Assembly (NCBI GenBank): GCA_949358305.1 | Contig: OX442320.1 | Coordinates: 4,542,259 to 4,606,258, forward strand | DNA length: 64,000 nucleotides | Reading direction: 5' to 3' | Origin: Strigamia acuminata | Lineage: Eukaryota > Arthropoda > Chilopoda > Geophilomorpha > Linotaeniidae | Shown: positions 45,753 through 56,900 of the stretch, piece after piece | Position numbering within the stretch: the stretch's first letter is position 1 | How the letters are laid out: every line of letters starts with the position of its first letter | Translations under genes and position numbers: made by a program | The notes under the pieces: generated by a model | What the model was told of the DNA's origin: nothing | Database searches by the model: none | Seen by the model: only the letters and a program-made list of their open reading frames with translations

Positions 45753-47040
45753 CGTCGCGAACGGTTAAATGGCAACCTTTTGGCACGAAGAAGAAATCAA
45801 TTGGCAGCCGATCGAGTTTCCGACACCGTAATTTCGCAGGTTTGTTGACTTGGCAAGTTTGGACTTAATCTAAAAAAAATATAAAAAAATTCATCAATGA
45901 AGGTTTTGGACAGTCGAGGACAAAAAAAGGCCATTTATACATGTTTGTGCACCTAAAAATGTGACGAGATAAAGGTTTAAGTACTTGTATAGAATAAAGC
46001 TAGTTATTTTTAATTCTGGTATGTACAACATGGCAAAAAAAAAAGACTCGTCCTATGGCCGTGGGTACTGAGTTCTTGTAATACAGCTGTGTTATATTTG
46101 AGCTAGATATTGCCGAGCAGCCCACCCGATGCCCCGCGCAGTAAGCTAATGACGTCATTTGCTCAAGAAGAGTGGTGCAACCATAATATTACGATGTAAC
46201 TGAATTGAGTCGTCCCAGACAGCCTCAGAACGAAGGGAGTGTTGCTACGCCCTTCGGAGAAGGGAGGAGCTTGTTGTCATTCAACTCGTCTAGTACAGTT
46301 ATGTACGGTCACATATCACCCCCACCTGGTCCCCCTCTACTTGTGACCCAGACAAGGCAATGCTATGGGTGGCCATCCGCCACCATAGAGTGCTATTGCT
46401 TTCCCTCGCGCGCCATAAAGACAGGGAGAAATATGCAATACATTGGCTACATGCAATATTATGATTATATAATCTGTTATGACGATAAGTTTTTCCGTCA
46501 CAAAAAATATTTTTATATGTTTGTGCACATTTAAAAGACCTTTTTTGATGCTGCTTGATGCCATAGTTTATTAAATTAATGACAGATTCTATAAACGGGT
46601 TCTGAAGCGTGATCCCTGACCGGATAAAGTAATTTCGATACAATATATCGCACTTACATACCTGTTTAGATCCTTAAAACTCAGAATATGAGGAATGTGG
46701 ACGATGCAACACTCAGTACGGGACAATGGCAGGAGCGAGTGACGATAGGAGGATTCGCGCCATTTCAGCTGTACTCAAATTCATTCATTACGCTAGGAAT
46801 GACTAATGCAAACTAAGCGTGCCAAGTTTCCAATTCCCCATTACATCCAATAAAACGGTTGAGGTGGAGTTGGGAGGGGAGGCGGGCGTGTTAGCCCTCT
46901 CCTTGTTAAGAAAAAAAGAAAAAAACACTCAAGAACGCGTGATAGATCAACCAGCATTAGTCACTCCTGGTCGAAGAGCACCCTCTCCGCAACCGACTAG
47001 TGACAATGTCAACGTCTCGATAAATATTGATTTTATTCAT
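45753..47040. other. intergenic region with a GC-rich hairpin, no supported gene
   Basis: The 5' flank of the zinc-finger gene, then a GC-richer block (46070-46430). That block has perfect small hairpins such as CCCTTCGGAGAAGGG (46251-46265) and CTATGGGTGG...GCCACCATAG (about 46361-46387). ORFs here are short and without recognisable domains. Confidence 0.45.
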
Positions 47041-47900
47041 ATTTTATAAACAAACTTAAGGATTTAGTAAATAAATGGACACAAACGGAAGAAATTTAAA
47101 TTAATTTTTCTTTTTCAGCTCGGCGGATAGAGCTGGACGAGGTGGTCGATGTTTGACTCGTATTTTGTCACTGACAAGTGAGCATGCGCCGTGATGTTGA
47201 CTCAGTGGTTGATAGGAAAAATCAGTCGGAATGAAGATAAGATCAAATAATTTTGGAGAAAAAATTCGATTTTTTGGGTAATATTGTTTTTTTAATTTGG
47301 AGAAACTATTGTGGAAGAAAATTTAATTTTCATGTTAAAATTGATGATTTTAAATGCAACAAGTTTTATTTTACAAAAAAAATCGAATATTTTAGAAAAA
47401 TCGATTTATTTATTTGAAAAATTGAATTAATTTTAAATATAAATTGAAAATTTAATTAAAAGCGACTCATGTAAATCGAAAATCAAATTTATGTTAAGAA
47501 ATAATTAAATTTTCAAATAAAATCGATTTATTTGAATCGAACATCAAACTATCAATTTTCTAATTCCAGTTGTTATTTAGCAGTATTAAGCCTGATATTA
47601 GGCCTAATAATGCTAAAATAAGGTAAATAAACAAAAATATTTTGGACATAAACGGAAGAAATTTAAATTAATTTTTATTTTTTAGCTGGGCGGATACAAG
47701 CGGATGAGGGGGTCGATGATTGACACGTGTTTTGTTTTGTTTTAAGGCTCAGCGGATCAGGATCAATTTTAATCGTCGTTTGATTTAATGAAAATAGACG
47801 AAAATGTGAGAAACGTTGACAGGAAAAATCATTCCGGACTGAAGAAAAATTGAAGAATTTTGGAGAAAAAATTAGATCTTTGGGTAAATATTGCCTTTTT
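47041..47900. repeat. tandemly duplicated noncoding segment with a MITE fragment
   Basis: 47080-47290 and 47640-47890 align in blocks, for example AAACGGAAGAAATTTAAATT, GGTCGATG and TTTTGGAGAAAAAATT. A fragment of the 43506 MITE arm (47567-47635) lies at the start of the second copy. Confidence 0.65.
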
Positions 47901-48070
47901 TATTGGTGGCATATTGGAAGTAACAAGCAGCCAATCATAATTTAATTTATTTTTGAATTCATTTTCAGTTTAGTATAGCAGTGAAAAAAGTTAAGACCTT
48001 TGGCTTTCTCATTCTCAGCAAAGAAATAAAATCGATAGATATTATGTGCGGAATTAAGGTAAAAACAATG

Positions 48071-48253
48071 TTAGGCACACTTTTTTAAGTGCTCTTTTAA
48101 TCTGTGGTTGCGCGTGAAAGAACGGGAACACAAATGACATTCGAACGGTTTTTCTCCAGTATGAGTCAATAAATGAAATTTCAAGTGCGACGACTGGGCG
48201 AAGCAAAATGAACACATGTGACACTTGAACGGCTTTTCTCCGGTGTGAGTCAA
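48071..48253 (-). pseudogene. truncated C2H2 zinc-finger paralogue
   Basis: The last two fingers (KCHMCSFCFAQSSHLKFHLLTH and ECHLCSRSFTRNHRLKEHLKKC) and the stop codon of a gene closely related to 44364-45752, including the C2HC final finger. The reading frame is cut at its upstream side by the 280-bp satellite, which begins at 48253. No remainder of the gene is found on the far side within the window. Confidence 0.85.
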
Positions 48254-49942
48254 TTAGCCTTTGCTTTTTTGACAAATTTTAAAAAGTGCCAAAAACATGC
48301 TTAAGACATGTAAAATGAGCTAAAAAGTCGATTCCCGTTGGCGGAATTTGCATATCTGGCACCGTTGCAGAGATACACCACTTTTTCTGTTCAAAAAGTC
48401 TGTTTTTTGCTTATATCTCTGCAACAGTGCCAGATATGCAAATTGCGCACACGGGAATCGATTTTTCAGCTCATTTTACGTCTAACCAGCACGTTTCTGG
48501 AACTTTTTCAATTTTTGGCCATTTCTCCATACATTAGGCTTTGCTTTTTTGACAAATTTTAAAAAGTGCCAAAAACATGCTTAAGACGTATAAAATGCGC
48601 TAAAAAGTCGATTCCCGTTGGCGGAATTTGCATATCTGGCACCGTTGCAGAGATACACCACTTTTTCTGTTCAAAAAGTCAGTTTTTTGCTTATATCTCT
48701 GCAACAGTGCCAGATATGCAAATTGCGCACACGGGAATCGATTTTTCAGCTCATTTTACGTCTAACCAGCACGTTTCTGGAACTTTTTCAATTTTTGGCC
48801 ATTTCTCCATACATTAGCCTTTGCTTTTTTGACAAATTTTAAAAAGTGCCAAAAACATGCTTAAGACATGTAAAATGAGCTAAAAAGTCGATTCCCGTTG
48901 GCGGAATTTGCATATCTGGCACCGTTGCAGAGATACACCACTTTTTCTGTTCAAAAAGTCAGTTTTTTGCTTATATCTCTGCAACAGTGCCAGATATGCA
49001 AATTGCGCACACGGGAATCGATTTTTCAGCTCATTTTACGTCTAACCAGCACGTTTCTGGAACTTTTTCAATTTTTGGCCATTTCTCCATACATTAGCCT
49101 TTGCTTTTTTGACAAATTTTAAAAAGTGCCAAAAACATGCTTAAGACATGTAAAATGAGCTAAAAAGTCGATTCCCGTTGGCGGAATTTGCATATCTGGC
49201 ACCGTTGCAGAGATACACCACTTTTTCTGTTCAAAAAGTCTGTTTTTTGCTTATATCTCTGCAACAGTGCCAGATATGCAAATTGCGCACACGGGAATCG
49301 ATTTTTCAGCTCATTTTACGTCTAACCAGCACGTTTCTGGAACTTTTTCAATTTTTGGCCATTTCTCCATACATTAGGCTTTGCTTTTTTGACAAATTTT
49401 AAAAAGTGCCAAAAACATGCTTAAGACGTATAAAATGCGCTAAAAAGTCGATTCCCGTTGGCGGAATTTGCATATCTGGCACCGTTGCAGAGATACACCA
49501 CTTTTTCTGTTCAAAAAGTCAGTTTTTTGCTTATATCTCTGCAACAGTGCCAGATATGCAAATTGCGCACACGGGAATCGATTTTTCAGCTCATTTTACG
49601 TCTAACCAGCACGTTTCTGGAACTTTTTCAATTTTTGGCCATTTCTCCATACATTAGCCTTTGCTTTTTTGACAAATTTTAAAAAGTGCCAAAAACATGC
49701 TTAAGACATGTAAAATGAGCTAAAAAGTCGATTCCCGTTGGCGGAATTTGCATATCTGGCACCGTTGCAGAGATACACCACTTTTTCTGTTCAAAAAGTC
49801 AGTTTTTTGCTTATATCTCTGCAACAGTGCCAGATATGCAAATTGCGCACACGGGAATCGATTTTTCAGCTCATTTTACGTCTAACCAGCACGTTTCTGG
49901 AACTTTTTCAATTTTTGGCCATTTCTCCATACATTAGCCTTT
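48253..49942. repeat. 280-bp satellite, six units in two trimeric higher-order repeats
   Basis: Units repeat every 280 bp exactly (landmark ATGGCGGAATTTGC-like position at 48338, 48618, 48898, 49178, 49458, 49738). Variant marks show an order of three. Units 1 and 4 share GTCTGTTTTTTGC, units 2 and 5 share GACGTATAAAATGCGC, and units 3 and 6 share the common form. Each unit is a large imperfect palindrome centred on TTGCATATCTGGCAC...GTGCCAGATATGCAA. The 74-codon ORF in each unit is a by-product. Confidence 0.93.
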
Positions 49943-49947
49943 GCTTT

Positions 49948-50162
49948 TGGAGTGTTTTGCACTCCATCTTTATTCTTTAATTGTGGCGCACGTCGCGTTC
50001 TCGTGACATTACGAGATCGCGTACAGCGCCACCTGTATTTTTATGCAAAATAAAGTATTCTAATTTGGTTCCTTGCAACTACTGCCTCGTACTTTCGCCA
50101 CCTCCAACACAATCCGACTAAATCCACGAGAATCCGAAGTCATCTACGCACAGAACACATCA
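49948..50162 (+). repeat. 5' LTR of the gag-only element
   Basis: 215 bp, TGGAGTG...CACATCA, with AATAAAG near its 3' part. Immediately downstream is AATGGCGACGAGCGG, whose TGG-containing start is a plausible primer-binding site. Confidence 0.9.
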
Positions 50163-50366
50163 AATGGCGACGAGCGGATGAGATATTTCAACCCAATTAA
50201 TTTCCAGTGACTTTTTGGTGTTGTTGTGTGCTTTTTCAAACACTTCCGGTCTCCAACCACGCTGTCCTCCGACCACGCTGTCCACGCCTTTCCAGTGCAG
50301 GCCTAATTCCGAACGTGTGAGTTTTTACGTGTGTTTTCGCCGATTTTATTCTTCTAAATCTACGAG

Positions 50367-51221
50367 ATGCCTCGCCTTGTTGGTGACCCTGACAAATACG
50401 ATCCAGCAGACGACTGGAGCACCTACACTGCCCAGCTGAAGTGTGTTTTCACCTGCAATGGAATTACCAACGACAAGCAGAAAGTTAATACCTTGTTGGC
50501 TTGCGTCGGCATTGCAACTTTTAAAAAAATCACGGACTTGGCGTTCCCGAAAGATCCGGCCGAAGTGCTGTACGCCGATGTGATTAAGCTGATGGAAAAG
50601 CACCAGAAGCCCAAGCCACTGGTCGGCGGCGAGCTGTTCCGCTTCCGCTCACGGCGACGAAAGCCCGATGAATCCGTTGCAGACTTCGCGGCCGCACTCC
50701 AAGCGCTAACAAGATACTGCGAGCTTGGCGAATCGCTCAATAATGAACTGCGCAACCAATTCATCTGGGGTTTGCAGATGAAGCACGTGCAAAATGCGCT
50801 CATCATTCAAAGCGACTTGACGTTTGAAAAGGCGCTGGATGCTGCGACCGCCGCGGAATTGGCTTACGCCGACGTTTCCAGTTTCGAGGACCCTCCTACG
50901 GCAGTCCACACGATCCAGAACGGTAGGAACCAGCGACGTAACACCCACCGTGACCACAGTTCTTCCTTCCACGGCCCGGCGCCTCCAGCGGATCCTGCGA
51001 GCCTCCAGCCCCAATCGAGTGACAACCGCCACAAATGCTTTTCGTGCGGCGCCACGGACCATCGTAGGCACGAGTGTAAGTTCCGACAGTCCCGGTGCCA
51101 TGCGTGTGGCAAGATTGGGCACATTCAGGCTGCCTGCTGGTCCGGTGATAAGCAGTCTATAACCGCGTCGGCCCCCGTCAACACGGTACATGTTGAGCCG
51201 CGCAAATTGCAGTTTTATTAG
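50367..51221 (+). CDS. retrotransposon Gag with two CCHC zinc knuckles
   Basis: 284 aa. An N-terminal capsid-like helical region (WSTYTAQLKCVF near residue 17, the YCELGE...LRNQFIWGL region near 120) is followed by a His/Arg-rich linker. Two zinc knuckles follow: CFSCGATDHRRHEC (residues about 224-237) and CHACGKIGHIQAAC (about 244-257). The order and spacing are those of Ty3/Gypsy-type Gag. The frame ends soon after the knuckles, so no Gag-Pol fusion is possible in this copy. Packages element RNA in the cytoplasm. Confidence 0.88.
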   Translation: MPRLVGDPDKYDPADDWSTYTAQLKCVFTCNGITNDKQKVNTLLACVGIATFKKITDLAFPKDPAEVLYADVIKLMEKHQKPKPLVGGELFRFRSRRRKPDESVADFAAALQALTRYCELGESLNNELRNQFIWGLQMKHVQNALIIQSDLTFEKALDAATAAELAYADVSSFEDPPTAVHTIQNGRNQRRNTHRDHSSSFHGPAPPADPASLQPQSSDNRHKCFSCGATDHRRHECKFRQSRCHACGKIGHIQAACWSGDKQSITASAPVNTVHVEPRKLQFY

Positions 51222-51269
51222 CTGTTTCCAGCTTAGCTTTTCAGGGGGGGAGGAGAGAGTTATCCTTAA

Positions 51270-51590
51270 CTCATTTTATTCAATGTTCAAATATGTGCTA
51301 TTCAATTTCAATTCGTGTTTCAATTTATTCAATGTTCAAATATGTGCTATTCAATTTCAATTCGTGTTTCAATGTTCAAATATGTGCTATTCAATTTCAA
51401 TTCGTGTTTCAATGTTTTATTTTGCATTACAAACTTCGTGCAACTCTTGCACTATTCTATTACAAATTTCGTGCAACTCTTGCACTATTCTGTTACAAAT
51501 TTCGTGCAACTCTTGCACTATTCTATTACAAATTTCGTGCAACTCTTGCACTATTCTGTTACAAATTTCGTGCAACTATTTGCACAACAA
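51270..51590. repeat. internal tandem repeats of the gag-only element
   Basis: Two arrays: a 40-bp unit TTTCAATGTTCAAATATGTG plus CTATTCAATTTCAATTCGTG (about three copies), then a 33-bp unit containing ACAAATTTCGTGCAACTCTT (about five copies). They replace the region where pol would lie. Confidence 0.85.
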
Positions 51591-51669
51591 TTCTCATGTT
51601 CAAATTAATTATATGTTCAATTGTTTGTTTTAATTGCTCTTCTTGGTTGCTTCGCAATTGAGGGGATAC

Positions 51670-51884
51670 TGGAGTGTTTTGCACTCCATCTTTATTCTTT
51701 AATTGTGGCGCACGTCGCGTTCTCGTGACATTACGAGATCGCGTACAGCGCCACCTGTATTTTTATGCAAAATAAAGTATTCTAATTTGGTTCCTTGCAA
51801 CTACTGCCTCGTACTTTCGCCACCTCCAACACAATCCGACTAAATCCACGAGAATCCGAAGTCATCTACGCACAGAACACATCA
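51670..51884 (+). repeat. 3' LTR of the gag-only element
   Basis: Matches the 5' LTR along its whole length by eye. It is preceded by a short purine stretch, GAGGGGATAC. Confidence 0.9.
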
Positions 51885-53092
51885 GCTTTTTTGACAAATT
51901 TTAAAAAGTGCCAAAAACATGCTTAAGACATGTAAAATGAGCTAAAAAGTCGATTCCCGTTGGCGGAATTTGCATATCTGGCACCGTTGCAGAGATACAC
52001 CACTTTTTCTGTTCAAAAAGTCAGTTTTTTGCTTATATCTCTGCAACAGTGCCAGATATGCAAATTGCGCACACGGGAATCGATTTTTCAGCTCATTTTA
52101 CGTCTAACCAGCACGTTTCTGGAACTTTTTCAATTTTTGGCCATTTCTCCATACATTAGCCTTTGCTTTTTTGACAAATTTTAAAAAGTGCCAAAAACAT
52201 GCTTAAGACATGTAAAATGAGCTAAAAAGTCGATTCCCGTTGGCAGAATTTGCATATCTGGCACCGTTGCAGAGATACACCACTTTTTCTGTTCAAAAAG
52301 TCAGTTTTTTGCTTATATCTCTGCAACAGTGCCAGATATGCAAATTGCGCACACGGGAATCGATTTTTCAGCTCATTTTACGTCTAACCAGCACGTTTCT
52401 GGAACTTTTTCAATTTTTGGCCATTTCTCCATACATTAGCCTTTGCTTTTTTGACAAATTTTAAAAAGTGCCAAAAACATGCTTAAGACATGTAAAATGA
52501 GCTAAAAAGTCGATTCCCGTTGGCGGAATTTGCATATCTGGCACCGTTGCAGAGATACACCACTTTTTCTGTTCAAAAAGTCAGTTTTTTGCTTATATCT
52601 CTGCAACAGTGCCAGATATGCAAATTCCGCCAACGGGAATCGACTTTTTAGCTCATTTTACATGTCTTAAGCATGTTTTTGGCACTTTTTAAAATTTGTC
52701 AAAAAAGCAAAGGCTAATGTATGGAGAAATGGCCAAAAATTGAAAAAGTTCCAGAAACGTGCTGGTTAGACGTAAAATGAGCTGAAAAATTGATTCCCGT
52801 GTGCGCAATTTGCATATCTGGCACTGTTGCAGAGATATAAGCAAAAAACTGACTTTTTGAACAGAAAAAGTGGTGTATCTCTGCAACGGTGCCAGATATG
52901 CAAATTCCGCCAACGGGAATCGACTTTTTAGCGCATTTTATACGTCTTAAGCATGTTTTTGGCACTTTTTAAAATTTGTCAAAAAAGCAAAGCCTAATGT
53001 ATGGAGAAATGGCCAAAAATTGAAAAAGTTCCAGAAACGTGCTGGTTAGACGTAAAATGAGCTGAAAAATCGATTCCCGTGTGCGCAATTTG
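51885..53092. repeat. 280-bp satellite continued, with an orientation switch
   Basis: Two full units (landmarks at 51960 and 52240) and part of a third run forward to about 52625. The repeat then continues in reverse orientation to 53092. The switch lies in the palindromic core, as expected if the two arms of the unit were exchanged by recombination or inversion. Confidence 0.9.
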
Positions 53093-53657
53093 CGGTTACG
53101 TCGGTTACGTCGGTTACGACGGTTACGTCGGTTACGACGGTTACGTCGGTTACGTCGGTTACGTCGGTTACGTCGGTTACGTCGATTACGTCGGTTACGT
53201 CGGTTACGTCGGTTACGTCGGTTACGTCGGTTACGTCGGTTACGTCGGTTACGTCGGTTACGTCGGTTACGTCGGTTACGTCGGTTACGTCGGTTACGTC
53301 GGTTACGTCGGTTACGTCGGTTACGTCGGTTACGTCGGTTACGTCGGTTACGTCGGTTACGTCGGTTACGTCGGTTACGTCGGTTACGTCGGTTACGTCG
53401 GTTACGTCGGTTACGTCGGTTACGTCGGTTACGTCGGTTACGTCGGTTACGTCGGTTACGTCGGTTACGTCGGTTACGTCGGTTACGTCGGTTACGTCGG
53501 TTACGTCGGTTACGTCGGTTACGTCGGTTACGTCGGTTACGTCGGTTACGTCGGTTACGTCGGTTACGTCGGTTACGTCGGTTTCGTCGGTTACGTCGGT
53601 TACGTCGGTTACGTCGGTTACGTCGGTTACGTCGGTTACGTCGGTTACGTCGGTTAC
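53093..53657. repeat. 9-bp satellite GGTTACGTC, left part
   Basis: About 62 tandem copies of GGTTACGTC with rare variants (GGTTACGAC, GATTACGTC, GGTTTCGTC). It joins directly to the 280-bp unit at GCGCAATTTGC and is interrupted at 53657 by the Copia insertion. ORFs on it are repeat translations. Confidence 0.95.
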
Positions 53658-53960
53658 TATTGTTTCTTGGAGCGAGTGGTGTGTCGAATCCATTAATAAG
53701 ACGTCGGATTTAAACTGTGCGGTAAGCACAAAGCGTGGCCGCCATGTTTAATTCTCGGAAAACGTAACATCAGTGATGGTTCGAGGCTAGATAGTCTCGA
53801 AACCGAATACACAATAAAAGGAGAACAAATCCATATTGTTTGATATGAACTTGTTCTTTACAAAAGAATAAATAAAACACTCATATCCATCTACGGATAT
53901 CTAGAAGTGGCATGCACACCCAAAACACAAATGGCGAAAGAATTCACTGCAAAACCAATA
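53658..53960 (-). repeat. 3' LTR of the minus-strand Copia element
   Basis: 303 bp, the copy next to the polypurine tract. Matches the other LTR along its length by eye. Confidence 0.92.
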
Positions 53961-53978
53961 ATCCCCCTCTTTCTTTTC
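53961..53978 (-). other. polypurine tract of the Copia element
   Basis: The minus strand reads AAAAGAAAGAGGGGGAT directly before the 3' LTR. This is the expected plus-strand primer site. It overlaps the end of the pol stop codon by a base or two. Confidence 0.75.
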
Positions 53979-56900
53979 ATTTGTGCCGCTCTGCAAAAAT
54001 TCGCTCACAAAGGGTTGATAATCGCGGGAAGGGTAACCATTTGGTTAATATATCCGCTACGTTGGATACGCCCGGAATATGATGTATCCCAAAAGTTCCC
54101 TTTGTGTACCAATCTCGCAAAAAGTGAAAACGAACCTCTATATGTTTGTTCGCTCTATTTTCGATTCTATTTTTCGCGTATTGTATTGCGGCTGTGCTAT
54201 CCGCATATACAATTGGTTTAACTCTCTGGGGATCACGCAAGACATCAGCTTCAAACAATCTCTCCAACCAGATAACCTCCCGCACACCATCCACGATGGC
54301 GATAAACTCGCTCTCCATCACCGATAGCGCCGTCAGCTTTTGTTTGCGGCAGGCCCAGGACACGGGAACCCCACCAATGTAGATGATGTGCCCCCCGAAA
54401 CTTCTTCTTTGATCTAGATCCGAGGCATGAGAGGCATCTGTGTAAATCGACATGCCTGTATTCTTACATAATCCCAAATCGATGCAGAAATCCCTTGTTT
54501 GAGATAAGTACTTTAGCACTTGCAGCAGCATTTGCACATGCTTGTAAGAGTGCACCTCGTTATATTGTGATAACACAATTACTGAGAACAAGATGTCTGG
54601 TCTTGTTCTCATGGCAATGAATAGCAAACTGCCAACAAGCGCGCGATAGGGGAATTCCACATCCACTCGCTCACCAGGACGCACACTTCGGATCATCGTA
54701 CCAACGGTTCCTGGAACTTTGATACGATGCGAATAATCAATTCTGTATTTCTCACACAATTTGTCAATATATTTGCCCTGGTGCACGAAAATGTTCTTGC
54801 CAACACGCTCAAACTCTATTCCCAATAGCATCGTTACGGGTCCCAAATTCACGATGTCAAATGCATTTGAAATCCACTTGAGAACACATTTTTCAATAAA
54901 ATCGTCCCTTGAAAAGAGAACGAGATCATCCACGTAAACGATTAAAATCGCTTCTCTCTTGTAGACATAAACACAATTGAGGCCCGGGAATGGTGTAAAA
55001 CCAATGTCAATTAATTTGTCATGTAATTTTTCAAACCACATACGGCCTGACTGGTGCAGGCCGTATAGGGCTTTGTCCAAGCGCCAACATTTCCCTTTGT
55101 TCGTTTTGGTTTGATAACCTTTTGGTATGGCCATGTACTGGGGAATATCTAAGTCACCGTAAAGGTAGGCTGCCTTTACGTCAAGGTGCGTGTCGCGCCA
55201 GTTACACAAAACAACCAGCGTGCAGAAAAATATCAATATGAGGACAAAATTAATAACCGGCGAGAAGACTTCTTTAAAGTCGATATCCGGTCGTTGCTTA
55301 AAGCCTTGTGCAACAAGGCGTGCTCGAAAACGTTTAATTGCCCCCGTATGATCTCGTTTCAATTTGTAAATCCATTTGCTCCCAAGCAATGTTTGATCGG
55401 GAGCAATGTCAACCTCGGTATAAACTTTTCGTTCGTCAAATATATCAATTTCCTCGTCCATGGCCTTTGACCAATCCCAACGATCCCTGTCAGAAATAGC
55501 CTGTTCATAAGTCTCTGGCTCAATACTGCAAAAACCCGCATAAGGCAATTCCAGATGTTCGTGTTTGAAATCAAACAACTCCTCTTCGTATTGAAAACCT
55601 TCTTCTTCACACCATCGCATTACATCAGTGCGACTCCGACAACGGTCTTGTGAAGGTGTCATGTAATAAACATCCACTTTTCCGGCGGTTTTCCCCCTTG
55701 CACGGACTTTTGCAAATCTTTGCCATTCTTGCATGTTCAATTTCAGTAATTCTTCAGGCTCGTCGGTTGTATTTGCTTGTTCGGCAACAGTATCCTCAAA
55801 AGGTTCATCCCCTGAATCCAATTCCAATTTTGATAAATCTAATTCTGTCACATCCCCCTCTAACTCAATACCCCCGACAGCTCCTTGTTCCTCGAGGGGC
55901 ATTCTCATGCCATATGCTTTTTGCACTAATTTGGGGGTCGTGGGTAAGGGTACTGGTGGTCGCTGACGTAAGACCATTTGATGTGTAGGTACCGTAGGCG
56001 CAGGTACTGTAGCTTGAGGAACCACGTCGTCATCTGATTCTTCTTCTTGAGTGGGGAGATTTATATAATCGAACATTTTGTTCACATTTTGAACTCCTGT
56101 GTCCCCCTCATTCCAATAAGTATTTTCGTCAATTTTCACATGTTTAACCCCATAAACCTTATTCGTTTTTGGGTCCCAAACTCGATAACCTCGTGTACTT
56201 TGTGCGTACCCCACAAGGGCTCCAACCCATGCTCGTTTGTCCAATTTATCTTTTCTTGTCTGTGCGGGGATATGCACATAAGCTTTCGAGCCTATACATT
56301 TTAGGTGCCTAACAGACATTTTTCGGTTGAAAAACACGTTATATGGTGTCTTGCCTCCTAAGGTTGAGTGAGGGAAACGATTTTTCAAGTACACTATTGT
56401 GTGGGCCAATTCTGCCCATAGTCGCTTTGGTAATCCAGTGTCTGCCATCATCGCTCTAATTCCTTCAACTATGGTTCTGTTCCCTCTCTCAGCTACAGAA
56501 TTCATTTCTGGGGAGTAGGGGGTTGTGCGTTCACATTTAATTCCCGAATCACTCGCATGTTTTGCCCAAGCTGCTGAGACGAATTCACCCCCATTATCCG
56601 TTCTGATCGCTTTCACTTTACGTGACGTCGCACACTCTAATTGTAATTGCCATGTCTTAAAATGGCCTAGCACTTCATCCTTCGTTTTCATCGTTACTAT
56701 CCACATAAATCTGGAATAGTCATCGACCAATAATAGGAAATATCTTGCCCCTCCTATCGATTTCGTTGAAGAATGGCCCCAGGTGTCCATATGTATTAAG
56801 TCCAGAACCCCTTTTGACCTGATATCCCCTATTGGTGCAAAACTTGCTCGTGTGCTCTTCGCCTGTGCACACGAATCACAAGTGTTCATTTCCCTGTCTG

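Larger units (their letters stand above)
49948..51884 (+). mobile_element. gag-only (non-autonomous) LTR retrotransposon
   Basis: Two 215-bp LTRs (49948-50162 and 51670-51884) look identical by eye, begin TG and end CA, and are flanked by a 5-bp duplication GCTTT (49943-49947 and 51885-51889). The internal part has a Gag ORF and a tandem-repeat region, but no protease, reverse transcriptase or integrase. It sits inside the 280-bp satellite. It must have used enzymes of another element. Gypsy-like by Gag type, which is inference. Confidence 0.92.

Noticed and set aside
46205-46643. Overlapping 75-114-codon ORFs on both strands
   Set aside because: Fall on small GC-rich hairpins; no domain match or codon pattern like the nearby real exons.
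48338-49980. A conserved 74-codon ORF repeated six times
   Set aside because: Conservation is explained by recent satellite amplification. It crosses the palindromic core and has no domain or composition typical of coding DNA.
53046-53729. 200-codon ORFs of (VTD)n, (GYV)n or (RRL)n
   Set aside because: Products of the 9-bp satellite, open in all frames without stops; also at 60089-60515.
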